From the NCBI GenBank assembly GCA_013397935.1, contig VZRN01001864.1, positions 279,504 through 343,503 on the forward strand: a DNA stretch of 64,000 bases. Direction: 5' to 3'. A program made the position numbers and the translations under genes. Shown here piece after piece: positions 39,335 through 49,150 of the stretch; within the stretch, counting starts at the first letter, position 1; every line of letters begins with the position of its first letter. Under the pieces are notes generated by a model that saw nothing but the letters and a program-made list of their open reading frames with translations, made no database searches and had not been told where the DNA came from. The DNA is from Dasyornis broadbenti. Its lineage: Eukaryota; Chordata; Aves; Passeriformes; Dasyornithidae.

Positions 39335-39713
39335 GCAGATGAGAGAGCCTGGGCTGCTCAGCCTGGAGAAGACTCCAGGGAGACCTTAGAGCCCCTTCCA
39401 GTGCCTTAAGGGGGCTCCAAGAGAGTTGGAGAGGGAGTTTTGCCAAGGGTCCTCAGTGATAGGACACAAGTGGAACAGCTTCAAACTGAAAGAGGGCAGG
39501 TTTAGATTAGATATTGGGAAGAAATTCTTGCCCTGTGAGGGTGATGAGGCCCTGCCCAGAGAACCTGTGGCTGCCCCATCCCTGGAAGTGTTCAAGGCCA
39601 GGTTGGATGGGGTTTGAAGCAACCTGGTCTAGTGAAAAATGTCCCTGCCCACGGCAGGGAGTGTTGGGACTGGATGATCATTAAGCTCTCTTCCAACCCA
39701 AACAAGTCTATGA
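39335..39713 (+). mobile_element. CR1 LINE fragment with ORF2 C-terminus and 3' UTR
   Basis: This is one of the longest CR1 pieces here. On the plus strand it opens with GAGAGCCTGGGCTGCTCAGC and CTGGAGAAGACTCC, both diagnostic of the distal CR1 ORF2. The open frame 39426-39617 encodes residues typical of the ORF2 C-terminus: FKLKEGRFRLDIGKKF, then LPREPVAAPSLEVFKARLDG. It ends with TTCCAACCCAAACAAGTCTATGA, a decayed 3' terminus, followed by an A-rich stretch. It is 5'-truncated before the reverse-transcriptase catalytic core, so it is a dead copy. Confidence 0.96.
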
Positions 39714-40974
39714 AAAAAACCCAAATAAAACATAACAAAGCAAACAAACAACTATAAAACCCACCCAGAAACACTCTCTGCAGAAGAGAAGAAAACTGGA
39801 TGCACTAGCAGAGCACAGGAAATGCTGAGCGGTACAGACATCACGGGTGTGCTGAGCAGCAGAGAGCTACATGCAGGAAAGGAGTGTCTGGTGACACACA
39901 GATGCTTCCCTGCCTGCAGAGTATTCAGCAGCAGGTGGGTTAATTTAGTGATGTCGCACTCAGAGCATATCCAAATGTTCCACTGGTCGCTCTTGAGTTA
40001 CTCTGTGTCTCAGGTGTACTCTTCAAGTATTTTAAAAGGGGCAATGATTTTTTTTTTTTTTCCCCGGTAGCGAGTACATCCAGGCAGATATAATTTTAAT
40101 ATAAAGGGGAAGTTTACTAGAATAGAATTTAAGAATATTAAAAAGGGATTTGGTTCCGAGAGAAATATTAGCAGTAAAGGCAAGGATAAGGATTTTGGAG
40201 AAATTTAATTAAAATTTAATCTTCTTTCTAATTAAATTTCCTTTTAATTAAACTTAAAATTAAATTCGCTTTGTTTAATTGGAGGAATTTAAAAAGTATT
40301 ACCTCAGAATGTCAATCATTCTTTTTTTTCACAGTATAAAAAATAGTTTACCCTGGTTTGTCTAGTTTAAAGGATGAGATTGCACATGGAGTGGGAAAAA
40401 TAGTAATAAAAACATAACATTTAAATGTAAATCAATTTACTTCTCAGTTATCTTCCACCTCGTTTTCTTCTTCCCCTCTCCCATTCCAGCATGCTGTAAA
40501 TGAGGACAAAATGTTTTTCCCTCTCAGGAGCCTGTCTGTGTCAGCAGGGAATGCCCTAACCCTTTTGACATCTGGGCCACTCACTTATTACAGGATGGAG
40601 CTCTGGGCCGTGACAGTGCTTTGCTCTGCTTGATGCCATTAATTTTCCAGCTTTGCCAGTCATAATTTCTCTTTTTTCTGTTTGTTTGACTTTTTTTTTT
40701 CCTTTCCTGTGAGACGACGTCTTGGGGATGTTAAAAGAAACAAAGGAACAGAAGGCTCTTCTGAGGTAGTAATGCCTCACGATGGCTCTGTACTAGCACC
40801 ACTCAGTGCAGCCTTGATGCCCTGCACCTTCCATTTACCTCTTAAGCCACCTCTGTCGCCTTCCCACCCCTCCCTCCCTGTTCTCCAAAATGCCGGAGCA
40901 TGCCTCATTTTGCCTTAAGTTCTGTTCCTCCTGCTTTCCCCTTTGATCCCCTCTCTGCTGGCTCACAACTCCTC
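39714..40974. other. Gene-free stretch with an AT-rich palindromic block
   Basis: No gene. The 40195-40280 block is very AT-rich and holds two copies of the palindrome TTAATTAA (40205-40212 and 40244-40251) plus several AATTTAAT/ATTAAATT pairs. The core TAATTA is a homeodomain-type site, but AT-rich drift gives the same words. Confidence 0.6.
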
Positions 40975-41125
40975 CCCTCTGCTGAAAGCCACCTGGCCAA
41001 AGCCATTAGTGACCTCCTGGCCTGAGCTAAACCAAAAAGTGATTTTTCTGGTCCCAATTTTCTCGATCTATCTTGCTCTCTTCATCTACTTCATCATCCT
41101 CTACTTCACTTTACTGATGTGAATG
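40975..41125 (+). mobile_element. Ancient L2-like LINE reverse-transcriptase relic
   Basis: Translating from 40997 in frame gives KAISDLLA, a stop codon, AKPKSDFSGPNFLDLS and then HHPLLHF. This matches, in order, the L2-clade reverse-transcriptase segment with KAISDLL, AKSKG, LDLS and DHPLL landmarks. The C/T-rich texture continues to about 41340 and may be more of the same element, too decayed to call. An in-frame stop and the loss of the aspartate-phenylalanine pair after LDLS show it is long dead. L2 relics are far older than the CR1 copies here. Confidence 0.5.
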
Positions 41126-41671
41126 GCTCTCCCTGTAGATCAATGGGTACCTTTTCATGGCCCTTCCACATGATTCCTCTGCTTATAGATCGACGTGTTG
41201 CAGGCTCTTTTCTCATCCTTATCTCTCCTCTTGGCCTCATTCTAGTGACAACTCCCACTATCCCTGCCTTTTGCTGTTCCCCTCTACCTCCCAGGCCACT
41301 CTCCATCTGTATTTCTTCTACTCCCATTTTTTCCCTCATTTTTTCATATACTGTGCTTTGGGCAGTTTTGTTGTTCTTGTTGCTTTTGGGGTTTATTTTT
41401 AAACTCTTCTCTCTTCTATATTCTTGTGCTACGTGTGTATGCCATCGCTGCAGTCAAAGACAGCAGCATCCAGCCAAGGCTCAGGTCATGAATCCAGTGA
41501 ACCAGGGGTGATCAACCAGAGGGGTCATTCCCAGCCTACTCCTCTCTAAACATTCAAAGATGCAACCTTCAATTTCTCTACAAAGAAGCCCTGGGACCTC
41601 AGTAATACCCTTTTGCCAACCTTCTTGGCTTGAGGCACTATTGTAATAATCTCTGCCCTCAGAAGGAGAAT
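41126..41671. other. Pyrimidine-rich stretch, possible continuation of L2 relic
   Basis: C/T-rich on the plus strand. The open frame 41119-41511 (130 codons) is strongly hydrophobic because of the pyrimidine bias and not a membrane protein I can identify. No gene called. Confidence 0.55.
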
Positions 41672-41718
41672 CATTTTCATTCCATTTCATTTTCATTCCA
41701 TTTCATTTTCATTCCGTT
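41672..41718 (+). repeat. 16-bp tandem repeat, three copies
   Basis: The unit CATTTTCATTCCATTT is repeated at 41672-41687, 41688-41703 and 41704-41718. The first two are identical; the last differs near its end (CCGTT). A young minisatellite by its identity. Confidence 0.92.
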
Positions 41719-44547
41719 GAACCCAGCTTTTTCTCAGCATCCATGTTGTCCTGTGTTAAAACAGAAGCAATTTTAATGGAACTGAGCCATTGGAAAAGTT
41801 GTGGTAGACAAAGAATAAAAGAAGCAAAGATCAGAAATTGAAATGTTGCCGGTAAACTAATGGTTGCTCATTTCTGTGCTTCGCTGCTTTGCTTTGAATG
41901 GCTGATACCACAGAAATATGAATCAAAGTAAGTTGAGGAGGATGTCACAGTAATCAAGATGGGAGACCAGGGAACTGGAGAGTGTCTGAGCCTGAATTTG
42001 CCAAATCAATTGATAAAAAACAGTTTTCTCCATAATAACATAATCAGTCTCCTCTCTAAATAGTTCAAGTGCTGAAATTGCCTTCTGTGCTAGAATTCAT
42101 AATAATAAGAAATAATAAAAAGCTCAAGCAAAAGGATTAAGCAAGAATGAGCTGCGTGTACGTGCTGTATGCAAATTGGTGACACCTCAGTATTCATAAT
42201 TCATTGCAAGTGGTTGAAGGTAAATAGATTTTTATTTTTATTCCCCGTGAATCGCTCACATAAGCAGGAGCTATCTCGTTCGAACATTTTCCCCCTCTTG
42301 TTTTATTTAAGTAGAGAAAGAAAGTAAACAGGTGACTGTAGCAGCTCCTGATCTGAGATTGTACGAGATGCTGATGCTGAGGCTGTAAGACCTCTTCAGA
42401 GCTGGGGCTGGAGACCTGAGGACAGCGCATAGAAGAGGGGGGCATCGCCCTAAGTTATGTTGGTTTGAAAGATTGTGAAGGGGAAGTTAAGAGAGAATGG
42501 TGTTTAAGCTCCCTGTTATACTCACTGTATTTCTTATGTGAAGACCTAACATTATTTCTTTATGTAATTAAGCAAAACCGTAAAAGCAGAGCAGCCCACG
42601 AAGACATGCAAAAGCATATTTAGGCAACCACAGTACGACCTTAGTAGGAACATTATGTATAACAGGGCTTGGGAGCAAGAAAGAGAAAAAAAGAATTCAA
42701 ACAAACACTTTTATCTTGATGACCCTTAAATGAAAGGACAAGGAAACAGTATGATCAGCTAGCAAAACATTGTGAAGATAAGAGCCCTTTGTCAGCACAG
42801 AGGGCCTGATTCTCCCTTCCTTTGTCATTTGCATCTGTGCAAGGGGAATGACAAATTGCAGGAAAGATGCCACAAATCAGATCAGTTTAAACCAGTTCCT
42901 GGGTTTGCATGTTCTTTAATGACAGTGCAAGGTGAACAGACTTGACTCAATCCCAAAAAGCAATCAGTTGATCTGGTACCTGAGCTGTGATTGTATTAAG
43001 TATCCAAATATAAATTTTCATGTTGCCAGAATAGAAACAAAAACACCATACTGCAATAAAATGATAAATGAAATATTGACATCGTGTGGTACTCTAGTAA
43101 ATATTTTCTTAAAAGTATCTAATTAATTTTCAGACTTCTGTTTTCTTTTTGGCATCTTAGGGTACTAAGGTATTTGTACCATGAATTGCTTTCTTTTCTA
43201 CACAAGTTCAGTTTTATCCCAATTATCCTCTGAGTAAAAACAGAAAAAAAACAAAAAGCCCCCCGAAGCCCTTTACAGTATTTCCACAAGACTAATATAA
43301 AGTAGATGTATCCTGCTGAGTTCACAGTATATTTTAAACAAAATGACCCCAATGTTGTGCTGGATCTTACAAATGCTGATATATATGAATATGAATACCT
43401 TTCCATGGGGGAGCATTCTCAGGAGTATCCAATGGGTCAGTCTTTCCCTGTTTGAAATGGTAATCATATGCATGGGGTTGTTTTTCAGTTTCATTTAGTT
43501 CTTTTTTAAGTGTTTATTTTTGCAACACATTGTCCTATATTTTAGTACTTTCTCCTGTACATTTCTCAAGGCAACTAAAAATAATACACAGCAATGTTTA
43601 ACTCTTGTATAGCTTTGACTGGTATAATCCCCAGAAATATGGGTGCACATATGCTGCTGCCTTGTTGGAGATTTCTAGATATAAACCATCACATATCTAC
43701 AAGGCATGAGAGAATACCTGCCCAGTTTTTCAATGTAATGTAGGTTCTGATTCTAAAAAGCCCAGGAAGTATATTTGAGGAAAATTTAAGTGCCATGAAG
43801 GCAAAGTTCACTATTCGTTACTTCCTTCCTCCACGGCAATCTGTCTTTGGAGCTTCCTAAGGATGGGATTCATCCTGAGTGAGGGTTTGGGTGTCTGTGC
43901 CTGTTCCTGAATTTAGATATCTACAGTGTGTCAGTGTATTGAGATATTTAGGTATCTACTGTGTGGTGTGCTGTATATATCTATGTGGGTTGTAAGCAAA
44001 ACATCTAAATGACAGTCACATTCCATGGGCATTCCAAGATGAAAATCCCAACTCCCACCTGGCCTATGCTATAATCTGGAGGCATTTGAACTCTGTGTAA
44101 GCCCTTGAAACACAGAGAGAAAGGAGAAAATATTTTCTTTTTTCCCCCAAATTTCCTTTTTTATAACTCATCCACTGGTTTCATTATGAGAAACTTCAGC
44201 ATCCCACTGTAGTGGATTTGAGGACCTACACAGTCCCATAATTTAAACCTACGAAACACTGACATGAAACAGGTAGAGTCACAGAATTGCCCTCAACTTC
44301 TGCAGTAAGTGATGTCCAGCTTTGGTGTCTGACATAGGTCGGCTTTGTCCACAGATTGGCTCACTCTGAGAGCCAGATATCCCAGTTGATTTGGCCAATG
44401 ATCCCTGTAGAGAAAGCTGTATGAGACCTTTCTCCAAATTTATTCATAAAGGTATGAGAGAGAAATTCAGGCTGAGGAGCATGAAGCCTATTAGTTGCAG
44501 CAAACGAATTTTGCACAAAAAAAAATGTGGAAGGTTCCCTGGGATTC
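41719..44547. other. Gene-free stretch with a possible conserved block
   Basis: No gene. The 42120-42320 block is repeat-free, with a perfect octamer ATGCAAAT and isolated CpGs (CCCCGTGAATCGCTC, CTCGTTCGAAC), and resembles conserved regulatory DNA. An imperfect 35-bp tandem duplication lies at 43911-43979 (TATCTAC(A/T)GTGTG core). Open frames stay under 96 codons. Confidence 0.6.
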
Positions 44548-44647
44548 AGCAGTAGAAGGTGCCCCTGGCCATGGCAGGGGGCTTGGAACTGGATGTTCTC
44601 TAAGCTCCCTTCCAACACAAACCCTTCTATGATTCTGTGATTCCATG
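44548..44647 (+). mobile_element. CR1 LINE 3'-end fragment
   Basis: The plus strand contains GTAGAAGGTGCCCCTGGCCA, then GGATGTTCTCTAAGCTCCC, TTCCAACACAAACCCTTCTA and the octamer-type tail GATTCTGTGATTCCATG. This is the CR1 3' UTR with an intact terminus, 5'-truncated to about 100 bp. Confidence 0.93.
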
Positions 44648-47057
44648 AAAAAATAACTGCCTATGTTATACTGTATTACACTGACAATATTACCCTGTAC
44701 GGTATCTACTGTAGGTATGTATTTAGGATATTTAATCCTCTCAGATTTGTTAAAAGGCAGTATTGACTTCATGCCCCTTTAGGGGAGGAGGCAATTAGGG
44801 TGGGCTTACTCGTGTCCATGGCTTTCAAACTCTCAGACACACTCAACATAATTTGTACATAGTGAATATATTGAGTTTACGACACAGATGCTTAAACCAA
44901 TTATCTCTTCTAATTTATTTCTTTTTCTTATTGAAAGAAAGTATTTGTCCACATAATAACCCAGCTATCAATCTCTTGGTGTGAACCAGGTTGGCAATAG
45001 AAAGAAAAAAAATCTCTGACTTTTCTCAATATCTCATTTTCTTTGGAAAATGGGTCTAAGTCACCAAGTTACTTTAAGCATTTTGAAGAATATTACTTTT
45101 TCTCTTGCTGATCTATATCCATACCCATATCAGCTGGGATAGGAGGAAGGATAGAAGTTTAATTTTACATATCCCGGTTTTGTGCCTTGACTGCAAACCG
45201 AAATGCCTCCTCCCCTCCTGGCAGTGTACACGGAGGTGGGGTTTTGACAGCGGCCTTTAATAGAGTTTCAGGAAGCATGGATGGAAAAGACCTATGAGGT
45301 CATCTAGTCCAGTTCAGAGCCAGAGCGATAATTCAGGCTGTTCTCACCAACAGAGGTGATGGTACTCAGTGGCAAGTCAGACATAAATTCTGAGTCAAAG
45401 ATCCCTAAATTTTGCAGCATGAGATTCAAGAAGATGAAAAGTCTGGAGCAGCTTCAGTTATTGTTGATAGCAGTTTTTATTGAATTATTGATAAAAGCAT
45501 GAATAAGGCCGTATAAAAGTGGCTGCAAATTTAACTATATGTACTTATCTATTTAGGTATAAGAAAGTTTGTTTGTTTTATTTTATTTAAACTACTGGTC
45601 CTGTGTCTGAATTATGAGGGACAAAGGTGGAAAAGTTGGCTTTTTCTAAGGGATCGTGCCACTTGAAGTGGTGGGACAGGGAGGAGAGGGTTCAGGGGTC
45701 ATATGAATGTTGGTCAAATATTCTTAAAAAATTTAACACTTATGTTTCTGACGTTACTGGCTTTTTGAGCTGACTGTCATCATGGATGTGCCCAGTTTTC
45801 ACCTGCTGAAGCTGACGTATGAGATTGTTGAAGATTCAGGCACGTGTTACTACATCTGATCCCATATGTTTTTCGTATCAGATTTTTGTGTGACTGTTTC
45901 TTCCCCTGTGGTTATGAGCTCTGAAACATTTTCTGTGTTTTTTTTTTTTTTGTTTTTTTTTGTAAAAACAAACTGTGGATAGCAGAGGACAACTTTACAG
46001 CATGTGTCAGACTCTCAGCACCCCCTGGGTAGTTATTCAAAGGCTTTCTATATGCCCAGGCATGCTGATCTAACCCACCAAGTCTCAGATCTTAGCTGTC
46101 TGGCCGGAGATAGATATATATATTTTTATTCTTTTCCCCCATATATGTGCAAGAGATGAATCACCCAACCCACAGAAGAGAGAACCCAGACTTTTCCCAA
46201 GTGAAGGAGTGGAAGGGAGGGGAAGAAGAGGGGAATGTTCCCTCTTGCCCACCCCTTGGGAGGAGGACAGAAGATGGCACGGTAGGTGTGCCGCACTTGG
46301 CCAGCGTCCCCGGCACAGCGTCAGCATGCCCAAGCCAGGCTGTTCAGGGCTGCGTGGGTGTGCTGGGCTCTTGCTTTTCCTGGAAATTTCACATTTGTTG
46401 AAATGCGCATGCATATTTAAAAAAAGGTGTGAGCTGATGAATCACATCTTCTGTCAAAGACTCCAGACACCCAAATGAAGCATTGCTGTGTGTCTGGAGC
46501 TCTTTACTCATCTTTATTCTTGTGCGGGCTTTAATTTCTCACAGAATTTTCCTTAGTGTCATGCAAAGGTTCTTTTTATCAACTGCTTTCCCAGCTCTTT
46601 CCCTTTCACCCACCTAACCATGCTCTTCATCCCACCTCTCCAGAGTCACTTCCTGATGTTCATCACCTCCTCTTCATTTGCCATCCCAGCTACTCATTTA
46701 GTGGTTCTTCCATAGAAATGCTACAATTAGGGCGTTATTCAAAGCTCTGTTTGGTGACACAATATTACTGATTTACAAGTGTGCATCCCTGGAGCCTGTG
46801 AGGTGACTGCTGCCTGCTCTCCCTGGCTGCACCTGCTGCACTGGGAAGGATGAAGGGAAGGAGCGAGACAGCATGAGCCAAGCAGAGACCAGTTAAGCCT
46901 AACATCCTCCCTGTCCCTGAGTCACAGACAGAGATTGCCCCAAAACTTAGGGAGCTTTAGTTGGCCCTGACAGGAAGAGGCAGCACCATGAAGGGAAGGT
47001 AAAAGTGGATCCTGTTTCCCTTGAGAATCCTTTTCTAGATTTGGATTCATCATTTGG
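44648..47057. other. Gene-free stretch with a short GC-rich patch
   Basis: Apart from the small CR1-like piece at 45266, no feature is recognised. T-rich simple sequence lies at 45938-45963. The 46200-46400 part is GC-richer with about seven CpGs, and open frames overlap on both strands there (46085-46414 minus, 109 codons); none shows a domain. Confidence 0.65.
45266..45325 (-). mobile_element. Short CR1 LINE 3'-end remnant
   Basis: The plus strand reads GGATGGAAAAGACCTATGAG and then GTCATCTAGTCCAG. This matches the reverse complement of the CR1 3' region (TTGGAAAAGACC, then GGTCATCTAGTCCAA). The outermost octamer tail is degraded, and only about 60 bp is recognisable. Confidence 0.6.
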
Positions 47058-47352
47058 TCTCTACAATTTCCTGAAATGAGCCTGTAGACAGATGCGGGGT
47101 TGGTCTTTTCTCCCAGGTAACATGGAAGAAGAGGAAATGGCGTCAAGTTGTTCTCGGGGAGGTTTAAATTGGATACTAGGAAAAATTTCTAAATGGAAGG
47201 GGTTTTCAAATGTTGGAACAGATTGCCTAGGAAAGTGGTGAAACCACCATTCATGGAAATGTTCAAGATATGTATGTTTGTGGTGCTTAGGGACATGGTT
47301 TAGTTGTGAATATGGCAGTTAATGGTTGGTCTCCAAGATTCTATGACTATGA
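47058..47352 (+). mobile_element. CR1 LINE fragment, ORF2 end plus 3' UTR
   Basis: In order on the plus strand: CTCTACAATTTCCTGAAATG, GATGCGGGGTTGGTC, TTCTCCCAGGTAACATGG, GGTTTAAATTGGATACTAGG, GTGGTGAAACCACCATTCAT, GGGACATGGTTTAGTTGTG, and a terminus GATTCTATGACTATGA. These are the distal ORF2 codons and 3' UTR of CR1. It is more diverged than the 39.3 kb copy and has no usable frame. Confidence 0.93.
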
Positions 47353-48941
47353 CTCACGGTCCTGGTCAACCAAGAACACCACCAAAGCTTGCCAGGGAAA
47401 GGAAGTTCTCTGAAGGGCCAATCACAAAATAACCAGCCTGTGACATTGTGAAAAGCTATTTTAAAAGAAATATAAACCACTCACAGCCTGGGGTGAGAGA
47501 TGTGTGTCAGCATCTGCCCCTGGGTGGTCATGAGCAAGGTCTGGTGTTGGAGCCCTGTAAGAGGGTGAGGGCTCAGATGGACACCAGGCAGGTCTCCCTC
47601 AGGCCATGGGCACAGCGATAAGGCCTTGTGTCTCACAACCCTGGAAAGGCTGGGATATTCACTCATTAAAAGGTACAAGTGCTTCTGTCAGTCAAACAGG
47701 CAGATTAATTTGCCATATTTGTATTACTAAATTAAACAGTGTTGGGCACTGCAGATTTTTGGATAAATTGGACTGATAAATTGCCAGTGTATTTTCATCT
47801 CAGGCAAGCAGGCACTTCCACAAACCACATCTGAACTCTTTTTGGATGTTAGTTTTGGGCCAGGGTCCCTCCCAAGGGGCAGTCAGGATGCAGCCACCCA
47901 CAGCAGGGGGATGGAGGATTCAATACTGACGTGAGCTGTTGCGTGCCAGCTGGCCTCAGTGTCACACTGTGGGCTAAGGCACATTCAATTTAATAGCATG
48001 GACAAAGTCACAAAATCCAGCTTTTCAACAGCCTAATCAGTTTGGACAGAGGGCTGCTCTGGCGTGGCCGTATTGACTCTGGTTCGGAAGATGGCTCAAT
48101 TGGTCCTGTCTCAGATCTCTGCTCAGGCTCCAGTGCCATGCAGACACAGCTTTGTAGCTCCTGCTTTCCATTTCCAGAACTAAACTCAAAAGTCAATGGT
48201 AATTTTCTTCAAAGAGTTGGGATATGCCCTTCACCTTTTGCCTTTGAATTGTTTATTAGATTCTTGAATTTTTTCTTATCAATTGTGGACACCACTTAAA
48301 GGCGAGACACAAATTTGGCTTGCAGTCCCGGGGACATCAAATACCAGCCCTTCTGAGGGGGAGTCAGATGTTTTTCATAGCAACCTGTAAGACAGAATCT
48401 GTTTCCCAGTACATACAAAGTGCTGTTCTAATAGCTTTGACTTCTGGAGCAAAAGCTCAGTGAGTTGTAATTAGAGCTGGTCATTTGTTTTTAATGAAAT
48501 CATTTTCCAAGGCGAAAAAATGTATATGCAGCTTTGCCCAAATCAAAACTTGTGAAAATGTGCTGATTTCAGTGCCATTTTTTATGGGAGTAAGTCCAAA
48601 TGAATCATTTCGATCTTCTCCTTGCATTTTGATAATATCAGAATGTTTCATTTCAAGAATACTGAAACATTTCATTTTAGCAATGCAGTAGGAAAGAGCT
48701 GCAGAGTGCCAAGTAATCCTGTCTTCAGGATTTGTAAAGCAGAGAGTTTAAAGAAACAAAAGATGGTGGAGCCCAAACCTGTTCCTCCAAAGCCCCTTCA
48801 GGCCTGATTTTCCCTGTGTTACATGTATGGCGTCCTTTGATATGACTTGAGAAAGCTAAAAGGAAGGAATGCAAAACATTACTGGAAATCTGGAATTCAC
48901 AATGAGAATTTAATTTTTATTTAAGCAAAAATAATGAAAAG
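47353..48941. other. Gene-free stretch, no feature recognised
   Basis: Unique sequence. Open frames are 85 codons or fewer and without domains. A small inverted pair TGTTTCA / TGAAACA lies at about 48644-48669. Confidence 0.7.
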
Positions 48942-49150
48942 CTAAATTAAAACAAACAGACCAAAAAACCAAAACCAAAACCAAATCAAAACAACAAACA
49001 GCTAGCCAAATTGTCACATTGCAAGAGTTTCTCTTTGTGTACCTGTGCTGGGGAAGGTTTTTGTCTTGGTTGGGTTTGGGTTTTTTTTGTTTTGCTTTTT
49101 TTTTTTTTTGCTGTTTTTTTGTTGTGGTGGTTTGTTTGTTTTTTAAATAG
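48942..49150. repeat. A-rich and T-rich arms in inverted orientation
   Basis: An A/C-rich tract (48942-49002, repeated CCAAAA units) faces a T/G-rich tract (49060-49146, repeated GGTTT and GTTT units) across about 57 bp. The outer ends pair imperfectly (CTAAATTAAAACAAAC against GTTTGTTTTTTAAATAG). The strand transcribed from here could fold into a long imperfect hairpin, though low complexity explains much of the pairing. Confidence 0.6.

Noticed and set aside
40762..40771. TGAGGTAGTA, the first ten bases of let-7
   Set aside because: The bases after it do not match let-7, and no complementary arm lies at the right distance.
41119..41511. Hydrophobic open frame of 130 codons that looks like a membrane protein
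   Set aside because: The hydrophobicity follows from T/C-rich DNA, and its start overlaps the L2-like relic.
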